Below, one piece after another: positions 41,400-49,881 of a stretch of 64,000 bases of DNA. Each line of letters begins with the position of its first letter. Position 1 is the stretch's first letter. The stretch spans positions 1 to 64,000 of the forward strand of contig JAJDJP010000006.1 in the NCBI GenBank assembly GCA_030267215.1, given 5' to 3'. Below the pieces are notes generated by a model. It was given only the letters and a program-made list of their open reading frames with translations, was not told where the DNA came from and made no database searches. This DNA is from Ruminococcaceae bacterium OttesenSCG-928-A16 (GTDB taxonomy: Bacteria > Bacillota > Clostridia > Oscillospirales > Ruminococcaceae). Position numbers and translations under genes: made by a program.

Positions 41400-43472
41400 A
41401 TGATCAAAAGCAAATATATAACGGTGATTGTGGCGGTGGCGGTGTGCCTTGCACTGGCAGGCAGCCTGGTGCTATTTGCCTATGGCGGCCAAACCACCAC
41501 CCAAATAACCGATTATGAAACCCGCCTGTTTAATGGCGAGGTGGTGGCCATTGATATTGTGGCCGATGAAGAAGACTGGAGCGGCCTGCTGGCAAATGCC
41601 CAGGCCAAAGAGTATATTGCTGCCGATGTAACCATTAATGGCGAACTGTTTGCCAGTGTGGGGATACGCACCAAGGGCAACTCCAGCTTGTCGCAGGTGG
41701 CTGGCAGCGAAAACCAGCGGTATAGCCTGCAGCTAAACCCCAATAAATACGTAAAAGGGCAAAGTTTTTACGGGCTGGATACTATGTGCCTGAACAACCT
41801 GCTGGGCGACGCCACTTATATGAAGGACTATATCAGTTACGATATTATGGAATATTTGGGTGTGCCCACCCCCCTGCGTAACTATGCCAAAGTAACCGTG
41901 AATGGGGAAGACTATGGCCTGTGCCTATTGCTAGAGCGGTACGATGATTCGTTTTTGAACCGCACCTACAACGCCACTGCCGGCGAGCTATATAATGTAA
42001 AGCAGGAGATGGGCGGCAATGGCGGTGGCCTACCCAATTTTGGCCAGCGCCCCACATGGCAAGCCGGGGCCGATGATACAGAGGAGAACAGCGATGCGCC
42101 GGCCAACGGCCTGCCCACTGTAAACCAGATGGAACCGCCAGCCGATGGCGCAGCCCCGCCCATGGAAGGCACAGAGCCGCCCACACAAGAGGCGGCAGCC
42201 GATGGGCAAACACAAGCGGTAACACCCCCCACTAACCAAACGCAGCAAGCCACACAGCCGGCGGAGCAAGCAGAGGCCAGCGAGGAGCCCGAGGCGCAAC
42301 AACGTGGCGGCATGTCCGCTTCTGGCGGCGGTGGGCTACTATATACCGATGATGACCCCGACAGTTATGGTTCTATTTTTAACAATGCGGTGTCCGGCAA
42401 AGTGTCGGACAATGATAAAAAGCAGATTATCACGGCCATTCAAAAGCTGAATGCTGGGGAAGACCTGGAAACCTATTGGGACGTGGACGAGATTTTGCGC
42501 TATTTTGCTGCCCATACCTTTGTGGTAAATTTAGATAGTTATGTATCGAATATGCAGCAAAACTATTATTTGTACGAGCGAGAGGGAAAAATTTCGATAC
42601 TGCCGTGGGATTATAACCTGGCCTTTGGTGGGTTTAATAGCGGTAACGCCAGCGAGGTTGTTAATTTCCCCGTCGATACACCGGTAAGCGGGGTTACAAT
42701 GGAAGACCGCCCCCTGTTAAACCAGCTTTTGGCGGTGGAAGAATATAGCGAAAAATACCACCAATACCTGAATGAACTGGTGGAAGGCTATGTAAACAGT
42801 GGTATGTTTGAAACCGCTGTAAACCAGTTGGATGCGCAAATTAACACCTATGTACAAAACGATGCAAACGCCTTTTTTACCTACGAAGAATACGAGCAGG
42901 CGCTGCCGGTTTTAAAGCAATTGGTGCTGTTGCGTGCCCAAAGTGTGGCAGGCCAGCTAGAGGGCAGCATTCCTTCTACCACCGAAGGCCAGGCCGAGGA
43001 CTCAGGCACGCTGGTAGATGCTTCCTCGGTAACGTTATCGGCCCTTGGCAGCATGGGTGGCGGCTTTGGCGGAAATAAAGACCGAGCAGAGGGCGAGGGT
43101 GGTATGCCCGGTATGGGGGCCGGCACACCGGGCGAACCAACCGACGATACCGCCGCACCGGCGGAAGACATAGGCGCGCTGATGAAGGCTGCCCAAAGCG
43201 GAACGCTAACGGAAGAACAACAAGCCCGGCTGCAACAAATGGGCATTACCGAAGAACAGATAGCGCAGTTTGGCCAAATGGCGGCCGGTGGCGGCTGGGG
43301 TGGTGGCGGTGCAATGCCTGAGGGTATGGACGGGGGCACTGGGGGGCAGGCCGCTACCCTGCTAACGGGTGCCGATTGGCTTATGTACGGCGTATTGGGG
43401 GTGTTGCTGCTGGCCGGGTTACTGTTTATGGTTTTTGCCAAGCGCCGCCGCTGGGTAAGTGGCAAAAAATAG
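41400..43472 (+). CDS. CotH-family protein kinase-like surface protein
   Basis: 690 residues. There is an N-terminal signal anchor (about 6-28). The CotH domain (about 45-490) has GIRTKGNSSLSQVAGSENQR (about 91-110), YGLCLLLERYDDSFLNRTYN and the Asp motif SILPWDYNLAFGGF. A Pro/Thr/Gln-rich insert at about 205-310 splits it. A Gly/Met-rich low-complexity region (about 555-650) precedes a C-terminal membrane helix (about 660-682) and a basic KRRRWVSGKK tail. CotH of spores is an atypical kinase; here it is probably membrane-bound outside the cell and works with the VTC and DUF4956 proteins. Confidence 0.85.
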   Translation: MIKSKYITVIVAVAVCLALAGSLVLFAYGGQTTTQITDYETRLFNGEVVAIDIVADEEDWSGLLANAQAKEYIAADVTINGELFASVGIRTKGNSSLSQVAGSENQRYSLQLNPNKYVKGQSFYGLDTMCLNNLLGDATYMKDYISYDIMEYLGVPTPLRNYAKVTVNGEDYGLCLLLERYDDSFLNRTYNATAGELYNVKQEMGGNGGGLPNFGQRPTWQAGADDTEENSDAPANGLPTVNQMEPPADGAAPPMEGTEPPTQEAAADGQTQAVTPPTNQTQQATQPAEQAEASEEPEAQQRGGMSASGGGGLLYTDDDPDSYGSIFNNAVSGKVSDNDKKQIITAIQKLNAGEDLETYWDVDEILRYFAAHTFVVNLDSYVSNMQQNYYLYEREGKISILPWDYNLAFGGFNSGNASEVVNFPVDTPVSGVTMEDRPLLNQLLAVEEYSEKYHQYLNELVEGYVNSGMFETAVNQLDAQINTYVQNDANAFFTYEEYEQALPVLKQLVLLRAQSVAGQLEGSIPSTTEGQAEDSGTLVDASSVTLSALGSMGGGFGGNKDRAEGEGGMPGMGAGTPGEPTDDTAAPAEDIGALMKAAQSGTLTEEQQARLQQMGITEEQIAQFGQMAAGGGWGGGGAMPEGMDGGTGGQAATLLTGADWLMYGVLGVLLLAGLLFMVFAKRRRWVSGKK

Positions 43473-43539
43473 CTTTACACGGGGTTTTTGCCTGCAAAAA
43501 TATATGATATACTGAGGTTGAGTTGAGGGTGGATAAAAT

Positions 43540-43640
43540 ATCCCCAGCCAGGCTTATACCTTGCCTAAGGGGGCTTGCAGGCGCCAGCGAGATTCCCCTC
43601 TGTGAAGGGGTGGGGCAAAGCGCCGGCTTGGCTTTAACTA
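43540..43640. repeat. REP-like intergenic repeat, copy 1
   Basis: CCAGCCAGGCTTATACCTTG and CCTAAGGGGGC, then CCCCTCTGTGAAGGGG, form GC-rich hairpin arms with flanks related to 61690-61890, where CCTTGCCTAAGGGG recurs. Dispersed repeats of this style are common in clostridial genomes. Confidence 0.45.
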
Positions 43641-43669
43641 GCAACTAACAACTATTTAGGAGGTGACCC

Positions 43670-44350
43670 ATGGCCAAGATATTGATGGTGGACGACGAAG
43701 AAAAAATACGCGCACTGGTAAAAAAATACGCCGTTTTCGATGGCTATGAGGTTGCCGAAGCCGAAAATGGCATGGCGGCAATACAATGCTGCAAACAGCA
43801 AGAATTTGATCTTATCATTATGGATGTTATGATGCCGGAACTGGACGGGTTTTCTACCGTAAAAGAAATACGCAAGTTTAGCCGGGTGCCGGTAATTATG
43901 CTAAGCGCCCGGGGCGAAGAATACGACCGTATCCATGGGTTTGAAACCGGGGTAGACGATTATGTGGTAAAGCCGTTTTCGCCCAAAGAATTGATGATGC
44001 GTGTGGCGGCGGTGTTAAGCCGTGCCGGCACCCAGCAGCAACCCGACGGCCCGCCCCACCAAGTGTACGAAAAAGATGGGCTGATGATTGATTTTACCGC
44101 CCGAAAAGTTAGCATAAATGGCCAGCCAGTGGCCCTTACCCCCAAAGAGTACGACCTGCTGTTTTACCTGGTGCGCAATAAGGGTATTGCCCTTAGCCGC
44201 GAAATGCTGCTTACCGAGGTTTGGGGCTACGATTTTTATGGCGACGACCGCACGCTGGACACTCACATTAAAATGCTGCGCAAAGCGCTGGGTAACTATA
44301 GTGCCCACATTGTAACCTTGCGTGGTACGGGGTATCGTTTCGATGGCTAA
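43670..44350 (+). CDS. OmpR-family response regulator
   Basis: 226 residues. The receiver domain (1-118) has acidic DDEEK at 8-12, the phospho-Asp in LIIMDVMMPELDGF (about residue 51), and Lys in VVKPFSPKEL. A winged-helix effector domain (about 130-224) has GQPVALTPKEYDLLFYLVRN and TLRGTGYRFDG. AGGAGG precedes ATG. It overlaps the kinase gene (ATGGCTAA), so the pair is co-translated. Confidence 0.95.
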   Translation: MAKILMVDDEEKIRALVKKYAVFDGYEVAEAENGMAAIQCCKQQEFDLIIMDVMMPELDGFSTVKEIRKFSRVPVIMLSARGEEYDRIHGFETGVDDYVVKPFSPKELMMRVAAVLSRAGTQQQPDGPPHQVYEKDGLMIDFTARKVSINGQPVALTPKEYDLLFYLVRNKGIALSREMLLTEVWGYDFYGDDRTLDTHIKMLRKALGNYSAHIVTLRGTGYRFDG

Positions 44351-45869
44351 ACTAAACAAAGTAAAAAAACCACTCTCGGGCATTAAATGGAAAACCTTTT
44401 TATTTTTACTGGGTTTTTGTGTATTGATGCTGGTAATTTTATGGCTGTTTCAAACCGTTTTTTTAGAGAGCTTTTATACCTCTATTAAATTATCCGAGGT
44501 AGAAAAGCAGGTAAATAGCCTTGCCGCACTGGTGCAAAACGGCCAGCAAGAAACCTTTGAAACCAACATAAAAAACCGTGGAGACCTACACGTGGAACTG
44601 GTGAATAGCAATGGCGAAAGCCAAGCGGTGGATGGGTTTTTTCCGGAGTTTGGCATGGATGCGTGGAACGCCCAACAACGGGCAGCGCTGTACCAGCAGG
44701 CGGTGGCAAACGGCGGCACTATTAGCGAGCAATACAACGAAGCAAGCCCCCCAAAAGCAGCGCTAGAGCCAGGGCAACTGCCCAATGCAAACCCCGCCCC
44801 ACAAGGGGAGCTTACCCCCCAGCCACCCGGTGGCTGGCAGGGCCGATGGAGCACCAAAAGCATACTGCAAGGGCGCATTGTAACCACGCCAGAGGGGCAA
44901 GAATATCTGTTGCTGGTGCGGGCGGTTATTACGCCGGTAAATGCCACGGTGCAAACGCTGCGCATTCAGCTTATATATATTAGCGTTATTATGGTGGCAC
45001 TGGCGGTAGGGCTTGCGCTGCTGCTTTCGGGCTGGGTGGCAAAACCAATACAAAAGCTAAACAAAGCGGCGGCCCAGCTGGGCAAAGGCAACTATAACGT
45101 TAACTTCGAGGGGCGTGGCTACCGCGAGGTTGCCGAGTTATCCTATACCCTAAACCTTGCAGCGGGTGAGCTTGCCAAAACCGAGGCACTGCGCCGAGAC
45201 TTAATTGCCAACGTAAGCCACGATTTACGCACCCCGCTAACCTTAATAACCGGCTACGCCGAAATGATGCGCGATATCCCGGGCGAAAATAGCCCCGAAA
45301 ATATGCAGATTATCATCGATGAAGCAAAACGGCTTTCGTCGCTAGTGGGAGATTTGCTGGATTTATCGCAGCTGGAAGCCGGCGTTAGCCCGCTGCGGCT
45401 AGAAAAGCTAAACCTTACCAGCAGCATCGAAATGATTTTGGAGCGGTTTGCCAAATTTAGCGAGGCCGAAGGCTATACCGTACAATGGCAAAACACTGGC
45501 GGCAATGTGTGTGTAATGGCAGACCCTGGCCGCATTGGGCAGGTATTATACAACTTTTTAACCAATGCCCTTACCCATGCGGGCAGCGGCAAAACCATTG
45601 TGGTGCGGCAAAGCATGCAGGCAGGCCGCGTTAAGGTAGAAGTTACCGACGACGGCCCCGGCATAGAGCAAAGCCAGCTGCCTTATATATGGCAGCGCTA
45701 CTTTAAAGTAGATAAACAACACAAGCGGCCAGTAACCGGCGCAGGGCTTGGGCTTTCTATTGTTAAAAACATTTTAAACCAACACCCCGGGGTAGAATAT
45801 GGGGTGGAATCTGCCGAAGGGCAGGGTAGCACGTTTTGGTTTTCGTTGCCGGTTGTGCAAAACCAGTAA
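44343..45869 (+). CDS. Membrane sensor histidine kinase
   Basis: 508 residues from ATG 44343, within the regulator's last codons. TM1 is at about 16-40, an extracellular sensor domain with a Pro-rich stretch spans about 41-205, TM2 is at about 207-230, and HAMP is next. HisKA has LIANVSHDLRTPLTLITGYA (phospho-His, about residue 295), and HATPase_c has NFLTNALTHAGSG, DDGPGIEQ and GAGLGLSIVKNIL. The signal is unknown. A terminator follows. Confidence 0.93.
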   Translation: MAKLNKVKKPLSGIKWKTFLFLLGFCVLMLVILWLFQTVFLESFYTSIKLSEVEKQVNSLAALVQNGQQETFETNIKNRGDLHVELVNSNGESQAVDGFFPEFGMDAWNAQQRAALYQQAVANGGTISEQYNEASPPKAALEPGQLPNANPAPQGELTPQPPGGWQGRWSTKSILQGRIVTTPEGQEYLLLVRAVITPVNATVQTLRIQLIYISVIMVALAVGLALLLSGWVAKPIQKLNKAAAQLGKGNYNVNFEGRGYREVAELSYTLNLAAGELAKTEALRRDLIANVSHDLRTPLTLITGYAEMMRDIPGENSPENMQIIIDEAKRLSSLVGDLLDLSQLEAGVSPLRLEKLNLTSSIEMILERFAKFSEAEGYTVQWQNTGGNVCVMADPGRIGQVLYNFLTNALTHAGSGKTIVVRQSMQAGRVKVEVTDDGPGIEQSQLPYIWQRYFKVDKQHKRPVTGAGLGLSIVKNILNQHPGVEYGVESAEGQGSTFWFSLPVVQNQ

Positions 45870-45883
45870 TTTGCAGGCACGCA

Positions 45884-45933
45884 TAAAAGGGTACCCTTTG
45901 CGCCATGGTAGCGCTGGGTACCCTTTTGTTTTT
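45884..45933 (+). terminator. Terminator after the two-component operon
   Basis: AAAAGGGTACCC and GGGTACCCTTTT with TGTTTTT after, a perfect 12-bp stem around a loop of about 22 bases. Confidence 0.8.
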
Positions 45934-46007
45934 AAAATTAGCTGGCAGACGATTATGAAACTGCCTTGCGAGGAGCAGAAAAAAGCTGGCAGGCAAACAC
46001 AACCTTT

Positions 46008-46538
46008 TTATTTTTCGTTTTTCTCTTGCGCATTGTGGGCGGCGGCCAAATACAGCTGTACCAAAAGCTTGTTGGCAAAGGCGGCAATAGCGGCTTGCAT
46101 GGCATTAGCGGGGGTTTGGCAACCAGCCAAAGGGGCAATAAAGGTTTGCTTTTTGCCAAAAGCGCTGGCTAGGGCAACTTCCAGTTCGTCGCAAAAAAGG
46201 TTATAGGCCTTTTCTTCGCCGTGCTCGGCGCTTACTTTATCAATAAGGGCTTCAATTTCTGCCATAGAAAGCACATTTTTTAAAATGCTAATAACAATAA
46301 GCGAGGCCAGGTGGCGGTTGGTGTACTTCTTTTTTTCGGGCGGCGGCACCAACTTATGCTTTACATAGTTGTTTATCATGGCGGCGGTAATGGGGCGCTC
46401 GCCCGCTGGGGTAAAAATGGCAAGGGTTTCTTCCAGCACAATTAGCACTTGGTCCATATACAGGCTTAGGGTGGGCAGTTGTTGCCACCGGGGGCAGTGG
46501 AAGTTTTGCAGTAGGGCAGCTTTTTGGGTTGTTGGCAT
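46008..46538 (-). CDS. DUF1836 protein
   Basis: 176 residues from ATG 46538 (AAGGTGG upstream). DUF1836 proteins are predicted to have a MerR-like HTH; here PITAAMINNYVKHKLVPPPE (about 53-72) and KKKYTNRHLASLIVISILK fit that pattern. A regulatory role is likely, the target unknown. It is the only gene on the minus strand between the kinase and the CDGSH gene. Confidence 0.72.
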   Translation of the reverse strand: MPTTQKAALLQNFHCPRWQQLPTLSLYMDQVLIVLEETLAIFTPAGERPITAAMINNYVKHKLVPPPEKKKYTNRHLASLIVISILKNVLSMAEIEALIDKVSAEHGEEKAYNLFCDELEVALASAFGKKQTFIAPLAGCQTPANAMQAAIAAFANKLLVQLYLAAAHNAQEKNEK

Positions 46539-46683
46539 AGCAATACCACCTTTGGCTTTTTTGGTAAAACAAGTATAACATATAGATACCATAATCAGCA
46601 ATAGCATATTGACAAATAGAATATATAATATTAAACTATGTTTGATATAGTTATTAAAACTAGATTAATGAGGAGGGGCTTTT

Positions 46684-47391
46684 TTGCAAAACCCGGTAAA
46701 GGTTACCATATACGGAGATTCGATTATGCGGGGCACCGTAATGGACGAAAAAGGGCATTACCGTGCCACCATGCCAAAGTTGCTGGCAAAAATAGAAGAA
46801 AAATTTGCGGTTGTGGTGCAAAACCGTGCCCGTTTTGGCATTACGGTGCAAAAAGGCAAAAAGATATTAGAAAAAGACCTTGCGGCCGGGCTAAGCTGCC
46901 AGTATGCGCTGGTAGAGTTTGGTGGTAACGATTGTAGCTTTGCCTGGCACGAGGTAGCCGCAGCACCCCAGCAAACCCATTTGCCCTTTACCCAGTTAAA
47001 AGATTTTAAAACCACCTATATAAATATGGTAGGCCAGCTGCAACAGGCGGGCGTAACCCCTATTTTGATGACCCTGCCCCCCGTAGACGCTGAGCGGCAC
47101 CTGCAACACGTAAGCGGGGGCAATGCCCAAAACCAAAAAAATATCCTTGCCTGGCTGGGCGATACCCAAATGATTTATCGTTTTCACGAATTATATTCCA
47201 ACACGGTGGCACAAATTGCGCAGCAAACCGGTGCCCTGGTGCTGGATGTGCGGGATTATTTTTTAGATAAGCACAACCTAAAAAGCCTGATAGGCAAAGA
47301 TGGCGTACACCCTACCAGCCAAGGGTATGCGCTGGTGCTGGCTGCCGCAATGGATTTTATACGTAGTAAACCGCTAGCCAGCCAGTTTTAA
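46684..47391 (+). CDS. SGNH-family hydrolase
   Basis: 235 residues from TTG 46684, with GAGGAGGGG upstream. IYGDSIMRGTVM holds the Ser (about residue 12), FGGNDCSFAWHE the Asn (about 81), and KDGVHPTSQGYAL the Asp/His (about 212-217). It lacks a signal peptide, so it acts in the cytosol on an acetylated or acylated small molecule that cannot be named. It stands alone. Confidence 0.82.
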   Translation: MQNPVKVTIYGDSIMRGTVMDEKGHYRATMPKLLAKIEEKFAVVVQNRARFGITVQKGKKILEKDLAAGLSCQYALVEFGGNDCSFAWHEVAAAPQQTHLPFTQLKDFKTTYINMVGQLQQAGVTPILMTLPPVDAERHLQHVSGGNAQNQKNILAWLGDTQMIYRFHELYSNTVAQIAQQTGALVLDVRDYFLDKHNLKSLIGKDGVHPTSQGYALVLAAAMDFIRSKPLASQF

Positions 47392-48087
47392 AAGTAGGAA
47401 CTTGCTTGCTTATTTACCCGGCAAAGCAAGGGTCTGCGGTATCTTTTGCTACATGGCTGGAGGCAAAGCAAGTAAAGGCGGAAAAACCCCGGATATTTTA
47501 CACATTATAAATGTTCATAAAAACATCCAAATATTTAACCATAAAACATTTGGTACACCATAAAGCATATATTGCTATGGTTGGCCAAGTGTTTTTTTGC
47601 CCAATAAAAATTGCGCTTGCTGCAACTTGCCGGGCAATGCTTTTTATAGCAAATTGTTTTAAAATAAGGTATAATTTTGTTATATTAAAATTTGCTTGGG
47701 GCTAAAAAACATAAAACTCGGCCAAAGAAAAACAGAATAGATTATAATGACTTTTTTTAATTAGGCATATGCATTTGATAGCGGGCTGTTTATTTGCCCG
47801 GCTGTTTTGCCTGACGGGGCAAAGCAATAATAGAGGGCGAAATGGAGTGTAGCCCCGCATGAAAAAGCGGAAAATGGCGGAAATTTGAATAGGAAAAATG
47901 CACAAAGATAACTTGTTATCGCTGTTTTTATAAAACCATGCCGGGCGGCTATTGGTAGCGCTTTGGCAAGGGCAAAAGATAGCTTTATGCCGCTTTAAAA
48001 GGGAGGCTGTAAACCGTATTTAGCAAATTACCTGCCAATTAAAATAAATGCAATTAAATATAAATTAAATGTGGAGGAAAAGACTTT
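47392..48087. other. AT-rich intergenic region without a convincing gene
   Basis: About 700 bases. Short palindromes occur (GATAACTTGTTATC at about 47906, GGGCTGTTTATTTGCCC at about 47782), and a GGTATAATTTTG box lies near 47668. Frames here are short and have no ribosome sites. No known riboswitch pattern is recognised. AGGGAGGCTG near 48000 is not followed by an ORF. Confidence 0.45.
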
Positions 48088-49044
48088 ATGGATATTGTAG
48101 TGCTAGATGGCGGCATTGCCAACCCCGGAGACCTAAGTTGGGCAGAGTTTGAAAAATTTGGAAACCTTACCGTATACGAGGATAGCAACCGCCACAATGC
48201 TGCTGCCCGCATTGGCGCCGCCCAGGTGGTTATTTTAAACAAGGTGCCCATAACCCGCGAAACCATGCAGGCCTGCCCTGGGCTAAAATATATTGGGCTC
48301 CTTTCTACCGGGTACAATATTATAGATATCCAAGCCGCCAAAGAGCTTGGTATAATTGTTTGTAATGTGCCGGGTTACAGCACAGATGCCGTGGCCCAGC
48401 ACACCATTGCACTATTGCTAGAAATTTGCAACCAAGTGGGGCACCACAGCGCCGAAGTGTTTGATGGCCAGTGGAGCGAAACCGAGGGCTGGAGCTTTTG
48501 GAATACCCCTTTAATAGAGTTAAGCGGCAAAACACTGGGTGTTATTGGGTTTGGCAGCATAGGCCAGGCCACCGGAAAAATAGCAAAGGCGCTGGGCATG
48601 CAGGTGTTGGCAACCGGCAGCCGCCCCACGCCCCAGGGCCAAGCGCTGGCCCAATATGTGCCGCTGCAGCAGCTGCTTGCCCAAAGCGATGTAGTAGCCC
48701 TGCACTGCCCACTGTTGCCACAAACCGAAAATATAATTAATAAAGAAAATATTAATAAAATGAAGCAGGGCGCTATTTTGCTAAACACTGCCCGGGGTGG
48801 CCTTGTGCAAGAGCAAGACCTAGCCGACGCCCTGAATAGTGGCCGGCTAACCGCTGCCGGGCTAGACGTTGTAAGCCGGGAGCCGATACGGAGCGATAAC
48901 CCGCTGTTACACGCAAAAAACTGTTTTATTACCCCCCACATTGCCTGGGCCGCATACGAAACCCGGGCCCGGCTGCTGGCCCTTGTGCAGGATAATTTGC
49001 AAGCATTTTTGCAGGGCAAACCAACCAATGTTGTAAACTTGTAA
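48088..49044 (+). CDS. D-2-hydroxyacid dehydrogenase (hydroxypyruvate/glycerate type)
   Basis: 318 residues. The NAD site is GKTLGVIGFGSIGQATGKIA (about 148-167). Catalytic Arg is in LNTARGGLVQEQDL (about 234), Glu in SREPIRSDNPLL (about 263) and His in FITPHIAWAAYETRAR (about 282). The VPGYSTDAVAQHTIALLLEI segment matches the glycerate dehydrogenase branch. The substrate is inferred. GGAGGAAAA precedes the ATG. Confidence 0.87.
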   Translation: MDIVVLDGGIANPGDLSWAEFEKFGNLTVYEDSNRHNAAARIGAAQVVILNKVPITRETMQACPGLKYIGLLSTGYNIIDIQAAKELGIIVCNVPGYSTDAVAQHTIALLLEICNQVGHHSAEVFDGQWSETEGWSFWNTPLIELSGKTLGVIGFGSIGQATGKIAKALGMQVLATGSRPTPQGQALAQYVPLQQLLAQSDVVALHCPLLPQTENIINKENINKMKQGAILLNTARGGLVQEQDLADALNSGRLTAAGLDVVSREPIRSDNPLLHAKNCFITPHIAWAAYETRARLLALVQDNLQAFLQGKPTNVVNL

Positions 49045-49101
49045 AATATATAAATTAAATAAGATTAAATAAACATAAATTTATTTTTTAGGGAGGCTAT
49101 A

Positions 49102-49578
49102 ATGAAACCAATGCGGCGAAAAGACCGCCAAATGCCCGAAGAAGAAGCGCGCGCCCTGCTGGCCAAAGGCGAATATGGAGTGCTGGCAACGGTGGAAGAG
49201 GGCGACCAGCCCTATGGTGTGCCACTTTCGTATGTGGTGGTAGAGAACTCTATTTATTTCCATTGTGCTTACCAAGGCCATAAAGTAGAGAATTTGCGGC
49301 ACCAGCCCAAGGTTTGTTTTACGGTGGTTGGGGGCACAAAACCGGTTTTTTCTGGGGGAGATTTCTCTACATTGTACCAAAGTGTGGTGGTGTTTGGCAC
49401 CGCCGCCGAAGTAACCGAGGACGCAAAAAAGGCGGAGGTTTTAACCGCCTTGTGCCAAAAATATATGCCAGAATATAGCCACGAAATACCGGCCAGCTTG
49501 GCAAAGGATGGGAAGCACACCGCGGTTTGGGCCGTTGCAATACAGCAAATAAGTGGCAAAAGCAAAAAAGAAGAATAG
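49102..49578 (+). CDS. PNPOx-like flavin protein (NimA-type)
   Basis: 158 residues. MRRKDRQMPEEEARALLAKG, then EYGVLATVEEGDQPYGVPLS is the FMN-binding split beta-barrel start, and FHCAYQGHKVENLRHQPKVC is typical of the NimA/pyridoxamine oxidase-related group. Some members reduce nitroimidazoles; most have unknown roles. AGGGAGG precedes the ATG. It lies between AT-rich linkers and ends before a terminator. Confidence 0.85.
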   Translation: MKPMRRKDRQMPEEEARALLAKGEYGVLATVEEGDQPYGVPLSYVVVENSIYFHCAYQGHKVENLRHQPKVCFTVVGGTKPVFSGGDFSTLYQSVVVFGTAAEVTEDAKKAEVLTALCQKYMPEYSHEIPASLAKDGKHTAVWAVAIQQISGKSKKEE

Positions 49579-49636
49579 TGCCATTAAAATAATAAAATGA
49601 ATTGCCAATTAAATACAAAACAAATAAACAATGGCT

Positions 49637-49682
49637 TATAAAAAGTTCCTTTTGCCGCAAAATGGCAAAGGGAACTTCTTTT
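49637..49682 (+). terminator. Intrinsic terminator
   Basis: AAAAGTTCCTTTTGCC and GGCAAAGGGAACTTCTTTT pair with a G-T or bulge mismatch and a T-rich end. Confidence 0.7.
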
Positions 49683-49881
49683 ATAGAGGGGAATATGTTA
49701 AAATGAAGGGGAATTTATACAAAAAGCCCTTTCATCGTGAACAAAATGGCCGGTGCATTTGCATATGGCAAATAAAAAGTGTGTTTGTAATTCCTTTTAA
49801 AAAGCCAGGGTTTGCCTGTGGGCGGCTTTGGTTTTAAGGGGTTAAAAACATGCTTTGGCACCTTGTAAGGAGGAGAATGGT

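Noticed and set aside
48030-48087. Riboswitch before the hydroxyacid dehydrogenase
   Set aside because: AT-rich sequence with no stable conserved fold that I recognise.
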